NCBI RefSeq assembly: GCF_005869225.1
Contig: NZ_SWFP01000001.1
Coordinates: 744,001 to 808,000, forward strand
Reading direction: 5' to 3'
Length of the DNA: 64,000 bases
Source of the DNA: Dyadobacter bucti
GTDB lineage: Bacteria > Bacteroidota > Bacteroidia > Cytophagales > Spirosomataceae
Shown here: positions 53,410 to 63,774 of the stretch, one piece after another
How the letters are laid out: every line of letters starts with the position of its first letter
Numbering within the stretch: the first letter of the stretch is position 1
The notes under the pieces: generated by a model
Databases searched by the model: none
What the model was told of the DNA's origin: nothing
What the model saw: the letters and a program-made list of their open reading frames with translations, nothing else
Program-made: the position numbers and the translations under genes

Positions 53410-56400
53410 ATGAAAAAAACTCGACTACCAGCCGGGAAGGGATTGTTCCGCCCTTTAATATATAATGTTTCAGGTTTCAAAAAATCACCGCACCGGATCA
53501 TGATGACAGCCTTCATCCTGGCCTTTTCTTGTCTTTTCCAGCAGGTTCAGGCCAGCGGGCCAGGCAACCGACAACAGCAGATCTCGATCAGTAAAAGCGC
53601 GATCCCTATTAAGGATGTGCTGAAGGAAGTGGAGCATCAGAGCCCGTTCCGTTTCCTTTACAACCACACGCATGTGGACGTATCCGAAAAAGTGAATGTG
53701 AATGTCAGGAGCGTTTCCGTTCCGAAGGCCCTCGACGAGATTTTTCGCAATACCGACATCGGGTATAAAATAAGCGGCCGTCAGGTGATACTGTACAAGC
53801 GGGCTAACCTGCGCCTCGATTCGGTTTCACTCAAAACACATGATGAAATGCTGCGGTCGGGAGCTCCTGTTTTTCTGGTTTCGGGAAAGGTTACTACATC
53901 TTCCGGCGAGGCTATACCTGGAGTAAATGTACTGCTTAAAGGCAGGCAGTCGGGTACCACGACCGATCTTTCGGGCAGCTATTCAATAGAGGTTCCCGGA
54001 GAGAGTGCAGTACTGATCTTTTCCTACATCGGCTTTGTGACACAGGAAGTTGAGATCAAAAAACAGACGAATATCAGCGTGACACTGATCGAGAGCGTGG
54101 AGACATTGCGGGAAGCGGTGGTTACTGCACTCGGAGTGAAAAGGGAAAAACGGTCACTCGGGTATTCTGTCGGAAATGTGGAGGGCACATCCATCAACCA
54201 GACTCCTCAGAACAATGTCCTGAATTCGCTTTCAGGCAAAGTAGCCGGGGTACAGATCTCTCAAATGGGCGGAGGGGTAGGTTCTTCGGTGAGTATGATC
54301 ATTCGCGGCGCCAATTCGCTGAACAGTGACAATCAGCCACTTTTCGTGATAGACGGGGTGCCGGTTGCCAACAAGCTGTCAAATTCATTTGCCGGTGCCG
54401 ACATGGGAAATCCGATCTCCGACATTAATCCCAATGACATCGCCAACGTATCCATCCTGAAAGGCCCCAGCGCGGCAGCGCTCTATGGGTCGAGGGCCGG
54501 CAACGGCGTCGTGCTGATCACCACCAAGTCGGGCACGGGCGGCAAGAAAGGGCTTGGCGTTTCGCTGAATACGTCCGTAGTACTGGATATGCCGCTGAAA
54601 TACGTACAGGTCCAGAACAAGTTCGGGTCTGGTAAAGCGACGCACCTTTTGGGAGAAGAAGAAAACGAAACCTGGGGTGCCGAGCTGGATGCCGGCGAAC
54701 TTTGGGCTCAGTGGAATTCCAATGGGGTGAAAGTGCCTCTGGTATCCTATCCCAACCGTTTCAAGGATTTTTTCCAGACCGGCCTTACCAATACCAACAA
54801 CGTTTCGGTGAACGGAAACTATGAAAAAGGGAACTTCCGCCTTTCGGTAGGGAATATGAAAAACCGGGGAATCGTCCCTAACACCGACCTTTCGAGGATT
54901 ACGCTGGCACTTAACACGACCTACAATATCACCGATAAACTACGGGCTTCGGTAAACCTGAACGTGACAGAGTCGGGCTCGGACAACCGCCCGATGATCG
55001 ACGCAAGCCGCAACGATCCCGTCAGGAGTATTTATGAAACAGGATCCCAGGTGAACATCAATGACCTGCGGGAGTACTGGATGCCCGGTCTAAAGGGTAT
55101 CGAGCAAAGAAGGTACAAATCCAAGCAGAACAACCCGTTTTTCCTGGTTTACGAAAACCCGACAAGCTTTAGACGCGACCGGACCGTGAGCAAGATTCAG
55201 CTCGATTATGATATTACCAAAACAATATCCATCACCGGCAGATATGCCCGGGATTCGTACGAAGAAATCCTGGAAGCGAAAAAAGCTTACAGCAATTACG
55301 AGGCGGTGAAAGGCGGATATGAAGTTTCGAACAATTACCGCAAGGAATCCAACCTCGACCTGATCGTTGCCTACAAAAAGAACTTCAATGAGAACTGGAG
55401 CCTGAACGCCATGGCGGGGGCCAGCAGGCTGGAACAGTATACCCGGTCGCTTTACAATTCTGCCAGTGCGCTGGTTATTCCGGGATTGTACACAATCTCC
55501 AATGGTGCGCCGGGAACCTTCGATCCACGCAGCAGCCTGATACGGAAATTGCTTTATGGCGTTTATGCCTCGGCGTCAGTGGGATACAAGGATATGGTTT
55601 ACCTTGACCTTACCGCCCGGAACGACTGGACGAGCACACTCAAAAAGGGCAACAACTCATACTTTTATCCGTCCGCATCGCTTAGTGTCATCGTTTCGGA
55701 AATGGTCAAAATGCCCGACTGGATCAATATGGCGAAACTACGGGCCGGTTACGCTCAGGTCGGAAATGATGTAACGCCTTACAGCCTCGTACAGACCTAC
55801 TCTACCGCTCTCGATTGGGGTGAAGCCAAAAGCATGTTTATGGACGGCACACTTAGAAACCCGGAACTGAAACCGGAAATCTCCACTTCCCATGAAATCG
55901 GGATAGATATGAAATTTCTCAATAACCGGCTCGGACTCGAAGCTACGTATTACGAAAGAGGTAATAAAAACCAGATCCTGTCTATCGGTACGCCTATCGA
56001 ATCGGGCGCCAGCAGCAAGCAGATCAATGCCGGTCTGGTGCAGAGCAAAGGTTTTGAGCTGGGTATCCAGGCCACACCGGTACAGAATGAAAATTTCACC
56101 TGGGACATGAACTTTACGCTGAGCCGTAACAGGACTTACATCAAAAGACTGGCTGAGGGGATCAAATATTTTGCGTTTACTTCATACAGCGGTGCTGAAG
56201 TCCGCACCTATGAAGGCGGCCAGATCGGTGATATTTACATGGCGCCTATGCTGACGGTCAAAGACCAGTCGTCACAGTATTTTGGTTACCCGATCGTCAC
56301 AAACGGCGGGTTTTACCAGACGGACAACGATGTCAATAACCTTGTAAAAATCGGGAATTTCAACCACGATTTCATGATCGGTTTCCAGCCGACGATCAGG

Positions 56401-57075
56401 TATAAGAACTTTACGCTTTTTGCTAATGTCGACTGGCGCCAGGGCGGACAGTTTTATTCCAATACCATGATGTTCCTGGGCAACAACGGACAACTCGAAG
56501 AAACCCTTTCCGGGGTACCCTACGATCCCAACAGGAGCATAGAAGAACAGATCCGTGAGAATCCTGAAAAATACCTGGGCAACTGGGTCGGTGGCCGTAA
56601 TGCAGCATACGGAGGTTTTCCCTGGCCCGAAGGAAGCTCGGAAGCCGCGATCAGGAAACAGGATGCAAGCCTGAACCCCGGTGTTTTCGTAAGCAAGGAT
56701 GCCGCCGGAAAAGATGTATACAAAGAGAACCTGGGCGGCCCGGGCAGCAAGTGGATCGACACGTTCAGCGCTTACCGTTACGCGAACCGGCCTTTCCCCG
56801 ACCGCAACCTGTACAGTGCTACCTATGTAAAGCTGCGTGAGGTTTCTGTCACTTATCATTTGCCCAAAACCTTTGTAAACCGCTTCAAAATACAGAACGC
56901 GTCGCTTGCCGTGGTCGGGAACAACCTGTTTATGTGGACAAAAGCGGGCATCGAAGGGCTTGACCCGGAACGGGCTTTCAGACCAAACGGTACCAGCTGG
57001 TCGCAGGGTGTGGAATATTACAATGTACTGCCCTGGACAGGTTCGCTCGGGTTTAAATTGAATGTCGATTTTTAA
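53410..57075 (+). CDS. SusC-like TonB-dependent transporter with STN domain (second unit)
   Basis: 1221 aa. Long positively charged leader and membrane segment MTAFILAFSCLFQQVQA, STN domain about 55-130 (ISKSAIPIKDVLKEVEHQSP), carboxypeptidase-regulatory-like domain about 155-225, then TLREAVVTALGVKREKRSLG, a plug (FVIDGVPVANK, ILKGPSAAALYGSRAG) and a barrel ending LGFKLNVDF. The STN domain and adjacent fecR indicate trans-envelope signalling. The plug sequence differs from the usual SusC DAAS form, placing it in the group paired with SusD-like-2 proteins such as the one that follows. Its 3' end is close to or overlaps the SusD frame. Confidence 0.95.
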   Translation: MKKTRLPAGKGLFRPLIYNVSGFKKSPHRIMMTAFILAFSCLFQQVQASGPGNRQQQISISKSAIPIKDVLKEVEHQSPFRFLYNHTHVDVSEKVNVNVRSVSVPKALDEIFRNTDIGYKISGRQVILYKRANLRLDSVSLKTHDEMLRSGAPVFLVSGKVTTSSGEAIPGVNVLLKGRQSGTTTDLSGSYSIEVPGESAVLIFSYIGFVTQEVEIKKQTNISVTLIESVETLREAVVTALGVKREKRSLGYSVGNVEGTSINQTPQNNVLNSLSGKVAGVQISQMGGGVGSSVSMIIRGANSLNSDNQPLFVIDGVPVANKLSNSFAGADMGNPISDINPNDIANVSILKGPSAAALYGSRAGNGVVLITTKSGTGGKKGLGVSLNTSVVLDMPLKYVQVQNKFGSGKATHLLGEEENETWGAELDAGELWAQWNSNGVKVPLVSYPNRFKDFFQTGLTNTNNVSVNGNYEKGNFRLSVGNMKNRGIVPNTDLSRITLALNTTYNITDKLRASVNLNVTESGSDNRPMIDASRNDPVRSIYETGSQVNINDLREYWMPGLKGIEQRRYKSKQNNPFFLVYENPTSFRRDRTVSKIQLDYDITKTISITGRYARDSYEEILEAKKAYSNYEAVKGGYEVSNNYRKESNLDLIVAYKKNFNENWSLNAMAGASRLEQYTRSLYNSASALVIPGLYTISNGAPGTFDPRSSLIRKLLYGVYASASVGYKDMVYLDLTARNDWTSTLKKGNNSYFYPSASLSVIVSEMVKMPDWINMAKLRAGYAQVGNDVTPYSLVQTYSTALDWGEAKSMFMDGTLRNPELKPEISTSHEIGIDMKFLNNRLGLEATYYERGNKNQILSIGTPIESGASSKQINAGLVQSKGFELGIQATPVQNENFTWDMNFTLSRNRTYIKRLAEGIKYFAFTSYSGAEVRTYEGGQIGDIYMAPMLTVKDQSSQYFGYPIVTNGGFYQTDNDVNNLVKIGNFNHDFMIGFQPTIRYKNFTLFANVDWRQGGQFYSNTMMFLGNNGQLEETLSGVPYDPNRSIEEQIRENPEKYLGNWVGGRNAAYGGFPWPEGSSEAAIRKQDASLNPGVFVSKDAAGKDVYKENLGGPGSKWIDTFSAYRYANRPFPDRNLYSATYVKLREVSVTYHLPKTFVNRFKIQNASLAVVGNNLFMWTKAGIEGLDPERAFRPNGTSWSQGVEYYNVLPWTGSLGFKLNVDF

Positions 57076-57085
57076 AACAGGAGAA

Positions 57086-58762
57086 ATGATGAAAGCTATA
57101 AATTCTATATATGTGACGGTGATTATGACGCTGGCTGTCTTCCTGAGTTCCTGCGAAGATTTGTCGGACATCAACAAAAATCCCAACAACCCCGAAGAAG
57201 TATCTGCAAACTACGTCCTTACCTACGTACTGACCAACACCGGCAAGGTAATTTTCAACCTCGGAAGAGACGGATCGCGGATCGGCGGGGCTATGCAGTA
57301 CATGCAGCAGGGTACGAACACCGGCGCACCGGAAGTAAACCAGTACGACTGGTCGCGGGAATCCTGGGAAAGCTACTATGTCATTCTTCGCAACAATGCG
57401 CTGGTCTACGAAAGCGGCGTGCGGGACGACAACCGTTTTTTTCAGGCGATCGCTTTGGTGATGCGGTCGGCGATATACGGGCTCCTTACCGATCTGTATG
57501 GCGATATTCCCTACTCCGAATCACTGAAAGCCGGCACAGGCGCCTTTTTCCCGAAATACGATGACCAGGCGGAGGTGTACAAGGGAATCCTGACAGATCT
57601 CAAAGAGGCTGACAATTTGCTCGGCAGCCTGGCACCGAAAGATGCTGTGAACGCGTCGTCGGACGTGATGTACAAGGGTGACGCTTCGAAGTGGAAAAAA
57701 TTAGCCAACTCACTCAGGCTCAGATACTGCATGAGGCTTTCAGAAAAAAAGCAGGACATGAATGCAGCCGGGATCAATATTGAGGCGGAATTCAAGGAGG
57801 CGAGCGCAGGGGCATTTGTCAGCAACGCTGACGATGCTTTTATCAACTGGATCGGAACCGCCCGTGACAACTCAGCTCCCGGTGGCCCGCTGAACAGCGC
57901 GAACCCCAACTTTGCCCTGAAACCCGGAAAACCATTTGTCGATAAACTTTATTCTCTCAATGATCCGAGACTGTATCGATTCGTTCAGCCTGTGCAGCGG
58001 AAATGGGATACCAAAGTGACCAAGGAAACCACGGTGACGGTAACCAATATATTCGGCGAATCTTACCCTGTGGTATATGTGCCGGCTTCCCCTGCCAGTG
58101 CAGACACCTCTTTGTATGTAGGTTTGCCGATCGGTCTGCCGATAACCGCGCTGGTTGTTTACAACAAAGGGAACGACGGTACCGTATACCACGCAGAACG
58201 AAGCCCGTACATTTCTTTTCTGCATGACAGGTACCGGAAAAATACGGACGCCTATGCACCTATGAACCTCATGACTTATGCAGAAGTTGAATTTATCCTG
58301 GCCGAGGCGGCGCTGAACGGAGGTTTCGGAATTGCCGACCCTGCAGAGCATTATAAAAAAGGGATACGCGCAGCCATGACCAAAGTGGGCGTTTTTGAAG
58401 CGGCTAGTTTCAATTTCGACAACTACTATGCCCAAACTACTGTGGATTATGCCAAAGCCACCAACAAACTGGAGCGTATTATGGAACAGAAATGGCTGTC
58501 GTCCTGGTTTGGGATCCAGTCGTGGTTTGACTGGCGGCGCACCGGTTACCCTGCGCTGAAAGCGGGCGTTGTTGCCCAGTACGGTGATGCGATCCCGGTG
58601 CGGTTTATGTACCCCTCACCCAACCTCGATCCAAGCTATGTTGTCAATTACAATGCGGCAGTGGAGAAACTGGGCACTACCCCATTCATCCCGTCCGGCC
58701 AGAGCAAAGATCATCCTTACGCCAAAATGTGGCTTTTAAACGGAGGTTCAAAACCCTGGTAA
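57086..58762 (+). CDS. SusD/RagB-like lipoprotein, SusD-like-2 group
   Basis: 558 aa from the ATG at 57086 (a second ATG is at 57089), preceded by an AGGAG ribosome binding site; the frame starting at 57062 overlaps susC and is less likely. Lipoprotein signal ending FLSSC. N-terminal DINKNPNNPEEVSANYVLTY and internal YGLLTDLYGDIPYSESLK plus a late MEQKWLSSWFGIQSWFDWRR are typical of SusD-like-2 proteins. Works with the SusC immediately upstream; ligand unknown. A terminator hairpin follows. Confidence 0.94.
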   Translation: MMKAINSIYVTVIMTLAVFLSSCEDLSDINKNPNNPEEVSANYVLTYVLTNTGKVIFNLGRDGSRIGGAMQYMQQGTNTGAPEVNQYDWSRESWESYYVILRNNALVYESGVRDDNRFFQAIALVMRSAIYGLLTDLYGDIPYSESLKAGTGAFFPKYDDQAEVYKGILTDLKEADNLLGSLAPKDAVNASSDVMYKGDASKWKKLANSLRLRYCMRLSEKKQDMNAAGINIEAEFKEASAGAFVSNADDAFINWIGTARDNSAPGGPLNSANPNFALKPGKPFVDKLYSLNDPRLYRFVQPVQRKWDTKVTKETTVTVTNIFGESYPVVYVPASPASADTSLYVGLPIGLPITALVVYNKGNDGTVYHAERSPYISFLHDRYRKNTDAYAPMNLMTYAEVEFILAEAALNGGFGIADPAEHYKKGIRAAMTKVGVFEAASFNFDNYYAQTTVDYAKATNKLERIMEQKWLSSWFGIQSWFDWRRTGYPALKAGVVAQYGDAIPVRFMYPSPNLDPSYVVNYNAAVEKLGTTPFIPSGQSKDHPYAKMWLLNGGSKPW

Positions 58763-58796
58763 ACACTTTTACCCGAATAAGAACAACACATTTAGC

Positions 58797-58850
58797 AATA
58801 ACTTCATCCGGCGCAGATCATTTGTATCTGCCATGGATGAAGTTATTGTT
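58797..58850 (+). terminator. Terminator hairpin after the second SusCD unit
   Basis: A 13 bp perfect stem (58797-58809 AATAACTTCATCC with 58835-58847) continues after a small internal loop into GCAGAT/ATCTGC. It is followed by GTTTCTTG. It lies 35 bp after the SusD-like stop. Confidence 0.8.
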
Positions 58851-59031
58851 TCTTGTAAATGAGGGTTTTAAAATACATCCCACGCCCTTGATATTTGAAT
58901 TAATTAACGATTGATTTGAATAGTGTTCATTTGTTTTGATCTTAAAATCGATCTTTGCGGTTGTAATAAGATATGTGACGAAATTTGCACATATCCGGGT
59001 CTGATTTTAAAACCTGTTAACTTTAAAAACA

Positions 59032-60264
59032 ATGACAAAAAGTATTCTGGTAATTCTCGCAGGGGCGGCTCTCGCCTTTGCATCCTGCCAAAAAAAAGCA
59101 TCCGAATCTTCTGAATCGGCCCAGGCCGACAGTACTGCCGCACCCGTCGAAACTCAAAAAGCGAATGCTGACTACAAGCCTGCATTCCCCGGCCAGACCA
59201 GGATCGGCGGTGTGAAATCGGCTACTGCTTACGAAGGGAAAGTCCTGACGAGCGACCTCAAAAATCCATGGGGCGTAACCACACTGCCCGATGGCCGCCT
59301 GATCATTACCGAAAAGGCAGGTTCCATGCGTATCGCCACTACGGACGGAAAATTGAGCGAGCCGATCACTGGTATTCCGGCCGTTAATTCCGACGGTCAG
59401 GGCGGGTTGCTGGGTATCCGGGTCGATCCCGCTTTTGAACAAAACAGAATGGTATACTGGGTATTTTCCGAAGCCCGCCCGGACGGTAACCTGACGTCCG
59501 TTGCCAAAGGAAAACTTTCAGCAGACGAGAAAAAAATCGAAGGTGCAACGGTCATTTACCGCGCTACTCCGGCCTTCAAGAGCAATCTTCACTACGGCGG
59601 ACGGATCCTTTTCGACAAAAATTCCGATCTGATCATCAGCACCGGCGAACGTTCCGACACGATCACCCGCCCGCAGGCACAGCACCTGAATTCCAGCCTG
59701 GGAAAAGTGATCCGCATTACCAAGGAGGGCAAGCCGGTGAAAGGCAACCCGTTTGAAGGTCAGGCTGACGCAAAACCTGAGCTGTATTCTTACGGGCACC
59801 GTAACGTACAGGGCCTGGCATTTCATCCGGTATCGGGCGATCTGTGGGAAGTAGAGTTCGGTCCGAGGGGCGGTGACGAGCTGAACCGCATTCAGCCCGG
59901 AAAAAACTATGGCTGGCCAACCATTACTTACGGTATCGAATACAGCGGCAAGAAAATCGGCGAAGCGATTCAGCAAAAAGACGGTATGGAGCAGCCTGTT
60001 TATTACTGGGATCCGGTGGTATCTCCAAGCGGCATTACGTTTTACAGCAGCGACAGCATACCTGAATGGAAAAACAACCTATTCATCGGCGGGCTGAGCA
60101 GCATGCACATTGTGAGGCTTGTCATCGAAGACAACAAGGTAGTTGGCGAAGAAAGACTGCTTGCCGGTGAAGGCCAGCGTTTCCGCGACATCACCGAAGG
60201 CAAAGACGGCGCACTTTACGCCGTCACTGACCAGGGAAGATTGTACCGCGTTTACAAGAAATAA
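59032..60264 (+). CDS. PQQ-dependent sugar dehydrogenase (soluble aldose type) lipoprotein
   Basis: 410 aa six-bladed propeller of the glucose/sorbosone dehydrogenase family, oxidising an aldose to its lactone with PQQ. The lipoprotein signal ends in AFASC, so it faces the periplasm or is surface bound. Family motifs: NPWGVTTLPDGRLIITEKAG, GGLLGIRVDPAF, NLHYGGRILFDKN, and the catalytic His region YGHRNVQGLAFHP followed by EFGPRGGDELN and NYGWP. No pqq biosynthesis genes are in the window, so PQQ may be scavenged or made elsewhere. It converges with the next gene with only 6 bp between stops. Confidence 0.92.
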   Translation: MTKSILVILAGAALAFASCQKKASESSESAQADSTAAPVETQKANADYKPAFPGQTRIGGVKSATAYEGKVLTSDLKNPWGVTTLPDGRLIITEKAGSMRIATTDGKLSEPITGIPAVNSDGQGGLLGIRVDPAFEQNRMVYWVFSEARPDGNLTSVAKGKLSADEKKIEGATVIYRATPAFKSNLHYGGRILFDKNSDLIISTGERSDTITRPQAQHLNSSLGKVIRITKEGKPVKGNPFEGQADAKPELYSYGHRNVQGLAFHPVSGDLWEVEFGPRGGDELNRIQPGKNYGWPTITYGIEYSGKKIGEAIQQKDGMEQPVYYWDPVVSPSGITFYSSDSIPEWKNNLFIGGLSSMHIVRLVIEDNKVVGEERLLAGEGQRFRDITEGKDGALYAVTDQGRLYRVYKK

Positions 60265-60270
60265 GACCCG

Positions 60271-62526
60271 TCAAAGTTCAGAAAAATAAAAGCCCCAGGC
60301 TCGTTTTAACTGATCCACTTTGACAAGAACGGTGTTTTCACCTGCCTGCATGGGCACTTCCACAATATCCTGATTGGGCTCGGCTTTCCTGGAAACAGGA
60401 CGGTCGAGCACCAGTTTTCCATTGACCCACACACGTACCCCATCGTTACTTCCCACCCCGAATTTCATGGTTTTTGGTTTGGCTATTTTAAAAGTACGGG
60501 CAGCATAACCGATCACATTTTCATTGGGTGAAAACAGTTTCGCAAAATCAATGTAACCCGACGACCTGTCTTCGTACTTTTTCCAGCTGACTGCCTGTCC
60601 ATCCGACGTTACAAAATTCTGTTTTGGATTAAAACCTTTTTCCGGGGCAAGCTTTTTTGCCAGACCTTTCCCGTCCGAATTATCAAATGGCCCCGCCAGC
60701 CACCAGTCGGAATAGAATGTGGGTGCGTTTTCTACCCTGCTTATGAATGCGGCGAGATTGCCATAAGTGGCTTCCATATCGCCTATTGCCCGGATACGGT
60801 GTTTCGCTATTACTTTTCTGAATCTTGCCAATGCCGCAGGCAATTCTGCTTTGCTGAGATAAGCAGTGCCGCCGATGGAGTAGAAAAATAGTTTGGTATA
60901 CAACACCGGCAGATAAGCCAGCTCCACGCGCCCCGCGAGCGCAGTATCCCCTTGCGCGGCTTTAAAAGCAAGTTGAAAAAGACTGTCGGCTTTCTGAATA
61001 GTTGGCACACCCAGGTAATTGACCTCGATAGGATGCGACCAGATCCCGAAAAATACTTCCTTCGGCTTTACCTGCCAATGGAGCAGCCCGATGTATGCAC
61101 TGATATAGGGTGACGCGCCGCCATAAACGTTGGCAACAAATTCATCGATCAGCTTTTGTCCGTCTTTTTTTGCATTCCACATCAGCTGGGCAAAAACCCA
61201 GGCCCGCAATTCCGAAAACTCGCCCCCGCCATTGTCAGGAACATTGTTACCCTGCGCAAACAACCCGACAATCCCTCTGTCCGCATAATACCGCACATCA
61301 TTTTTAAGGGTTTCAAAGTTGGGAAAAGGCATCAGGTATTGGGAAAAATCTGTAAAATAATCCCAAACGGTCACTCTTTTTGCAATTTTCTGCCAGGCAT
61401 CGATCCTATCGCGGTAAGGCTTATGGTTGTCACAGGCCTCGATCGGATGGGCTGAACAATAATTATAATGGCAAAGGCGAATTGTAACGTTATCCGCCGG
61501 ACGGATGGTCGCAGGCGGGATTTCCGTGTAGGCGTATGCGAGCGTTTGCAGCTTGATGTCCGGGTATACCTTCCCCACGGTGTCGGCAATGCGGTTTACA
61601 AAAGCCAGCAGCGAACCCGAGTGGCTTCCTTCCTTGTCGTCAATGGCCTTGCAATGCACACATTCGCAATAAGCCTCCCCATCGTTCTGATCTACCGAGA
61701 AAACATTGGCTTCCGGGTGTTCCTTAATCCAGGCAAACACCTGGGCGGTAGCGATTTTCAGCACTTCGGGATTGGTCAGACATAGCTGTGCATCCTTTCC
61801 TTTGCGTACCCCGGCCACTTCCGAAAAATACTCCGGATGCTTTTCAAAATGAGTTTCAGGTGGTACCAGCGCATAAAACGTATGCACGAAAGGAAAAGTG
61901 ACATAGCTTCCGCCCAGCGAGTCAGGGATTGGTTTTCCACTCGGATTAAGCCTGTTATGCATCGCCCAGCGTGCATTGTAAGCTTCTTCATACCACGCTT
62001 CTCGGTATTCAAAGGAAGGCTTCTGCCGGTCATTGAGAGCAGTCAACCTGATGGTTTTCTGCTGCGGCACTTTGGTCACCTCCCGCGTGTACCACCGGCA
62101 GCCGAGATAATCGGACAGATAACCGATGACCCCGTACAAAGTCCCTCGGGGCGCGCCGCCTGCAAGCAGCAGGTTTTTACCGTCAGAGCGGATTATAAAT
62201 TCTTCTTTATCAAATTTTTCCGGCTGCACATCTGCCAGCAATTCCTTGGGTGCGTTTTTAAAACCAATATAAACGGCAGCTTTCCCATTGGTAGTCTGAT
62301 GGACCACGGGAAGCCGGCAGCCGCTGATTTTTTCAAGATATGTCTGCAATTCCAGTGCGGCGTGCTTTTCAACGACCGAAGCTGTTTCCGAAACGAAGAT
62401 CTGATAATCGCTTCTGCCGTTTTCTACCAGCAAACCCTGGGAATGAGCGTGCAGGGATATTATCAGCAGGACAAAAAACACCTGCCAGCGAATGACCATC
62501 GCTGTTTTTCCAAGCATATGTTTCAT
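60271..62526 (-). CDS. DUF4838-like secreted glycosidase-related protein
   Basis: 751 aa with an N-terminal signal peptide (cleavage near HAHSQ). Residues about 30-140 resemble the alpha-glucuronidase-type N-terminal domain (ASVVEKHAALELQTYLEKI, LAGGAPRGTLYGVIGYL). The central domain has the DUF4838 signature VFSVDQNDGEAYCECVHCKA and ending GEFSELRAWVFAQLMWNAK. The C-terminal about 130 residues form a beta domain (WWLAGPFDNSD, FGVGSNDGVRVWVNGKLV) of PA14/carbohydrate-binding appearance. A glycoside hydrolase role is likely but the substrate is not known. The next minus-strand gene upstream ends 3 bp before its start, so the two are one operon. Confidence 0.85.
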   Translation of the reverse strand: MKHMLGKTAMVIRWQVFFVLLIISLHAHSQGLLVENGRSDYQIFVSETASVVEKHAALELQTYLEKISGCRLPVVHQTTNGKAAVYIGFKNAPKELLADVQPEKFDKEEFIIRSDGKNLLLAGGAPRGTLYGVIGYLSDYLGCRWYTREVTKVPQQKTIRLTALNDRQKPSFEYREAWYEEAYNARWAMHNRLNPSGKPIPDSLGGSYVTFPFVHTFYALVPPETHFEKHPEYFSEVAGVRKGKDAQLCLTNPEVLKIATAQVFAWIKEHPEANVFSVDQNDGEAYCECVHCKAIDDKEGSHSGSLLAFVNRIADTVGKVYPDIKLQTLAYAYTEIPPATIRPADNVTIRLCHYNYCSAHPIEACDNHKPYRDRIDAWQKIAKRVTVWDYFTDFSQYLMPFPNFETLKNDVRYYADRGIVGLFAQGNNVPDNGGGEFSELRAWVFAQLMWNAKKDGQKLIDEFVANVYGGASPYISAYIGLLHWQVKPKEVFFGIWSHPIEVNYLGVPTIQKADSLFQLAFKAAQGDTALAGRVELAYLPVLYTKLFFYSIGGTAYLSKAELPAALARFRKVIAKHRIRAIGDMEATYGNLAAFISRVENAPTFYSDWWLAGPFDNSDGKGLAKKLAPEKGFNPKQNFVTSDGQAVSWKKYEDRSSGYIDFAKLFSPNENVIGYAARTFKIAKPKTMKFGVGSNDGVRVWVNGKLVLDRPVSRKAEPNQDIVEVPMQAGENTVLVKVDQLKRAWGFYFSEL

Positions 62527-62529
62527 GAT

Positions 62530-63774
62530 TTAATGTCGGGTTTTTAACAAATACAATTTTCCTTCACCAGGCAGAAAAGTCTCTGTCAGAAGACGAGCTT
62601 TTTTATCAAAAGGCACTTTTTTCGGCTTGCCGTCCGAGGCTGGGATCTGCTGTATTTTCTTTACCTCAGCGGAAACCCGGAATGCGACCTGTGCCGGCTC
62701 TTGAAAGGATTTATTGACCAGCATCACATAGGTTTTGCCATCGTACCGGTCTTTGAAACGCGTAAGGATCACTTTGGATGTCGGGTCCTGCGGACGCACC
62801 ACAAAGTCGGCGGGCGGTAGCTGCGTACCCATCCAGAGGCTGTCGCCGGAATGATATACTTCATTGGCGTCCAGCCGGATGAGTGTTTTCCCCAAAGTTT
62901 TCATTTCCGCATTAAATGCCTTGAAAGGTTCATAAAGGTTCGTTTTCTGACCGAGCGAGTCGATCACCGAATTCATGAATACCTGGCTGCCCTGGCCGGT
63001 GGGGGTAGCATAGCAAAACCAGACCGGATTCTTGATCCCGTATGCCAGATTGGAGTATACATTCAGCCGCATTTCGTCGACCGTCGGGCGCCTGTAAATA
63101 TCCACGATACCAAATGACTGCAGGTAATTGGCAGTTTTAACATGATACTTCAGCCCGGCCCTCCTGATAATATCCAGGTTGTTGTAATAGGATTTCTCAA
63201 ACCGTCCGTTTCGCTTGTACGGGTAAATATCGAAGGAAAGGTAACGCAGGTTCTCTTTGCCCACGCCTTCGATCCACCGTTCCACATAGCCTTTTTCGTA
63301 ATTTTCTAGCGCAAAATCGGGGAACAGGTTGACGTGCGGGTTACGGGCAGTATCCAGCTGACCAATAAGCCGGTATGTTTTGATTGCCCAGTCGAGCATA
63401 GTGCTGTCGGGTTCGTCGCGGATGTAATATCCGCCTGTCGCGGGGTGGTTCCGATAAGTATCGACCATCGCCCTGATCTCCTCCTCGCTGCCGGTCACCC
63501 GGGGATCGGATACGTATACTTTCATGCCGTATTTTTGGGCAAGATCGAGCATGCGGAAATTCTTTTCGGGAGTGTTCAGGTCGGTGCTTGAAACGTTCTG
63601 AACAATGTCCACATGCGTTTCGCTCAGGATGCGGTACTGCTCGTCGGTAGTATGTTTCCACACCGGCGGCCAGAAAATTCCGATACTGAAAACATCGTCT
63701 TTATGCTGGGCACTGACATGGAAGCAGCAAAGCCATAGTATGGCCGGTAAAATTCTTTTCAGGAAAAAGCGCAT
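62530..63774 (-). CDS. Secreted TIM-barrel-like protein, putative glycoside hydrolase
   Basis: 414 aa with a signal peptide (cleavage near HVSAQ). The sequence suggests a (beta/alpha)8 barrel followed by a small beta domain: IGIFWPPVWKHTTDEQY, GMKVYVSDPRV, GGYYIRDEPDST with an acidic motif on a strand end, LSFDIYPY, and a C-terminal sheet (VILTRFKDRYDGKTYVMLVN). YIRDEPD is a plausible acid/base position of a glycosidase, but I cannot assign a family. Co-directional with, and 3 bp from, the DUF4838-like gene, suggesting joint action on the same glycan. Confidence 0.75.
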   Translation of the reverse strand: MRFFLKRILPAILWLCCFHVSAQHKDDVFSIGIFWPPVWKHTTDEQYRILSETHVDIVQNVSSTDLNTPEKNFRMLDLAQKYGMKVYVSDPRVTGSEEEIRAMVDTYRNHPATGGYYIRDEPDSTMLDWAIKTYRLIGQLDTARNPHVNLFPDFALENYEKGYVERWIEGVGKENLRYLSFDIYPYKRNGRFEKSYYNNLDIIRRAGLKYHVKTANYLQSFGIVDIYRRPTVDEMRLNVYSNLAYGIKNPVWFCYATPTGQGSQVFMNSVIDSLGQKTNLYEPFKAFNAEMKTLGKTLIRLDANEVYHSGDSLWMGTQLPPADFVVRPQDPTSKVILTRFKDRYDGKTYVMLVNKSFQEPAQVAFRVSAEVKKIQQIPASDGKPKKVPFDKKARLLTETFLPGEGKLYLLKTRH

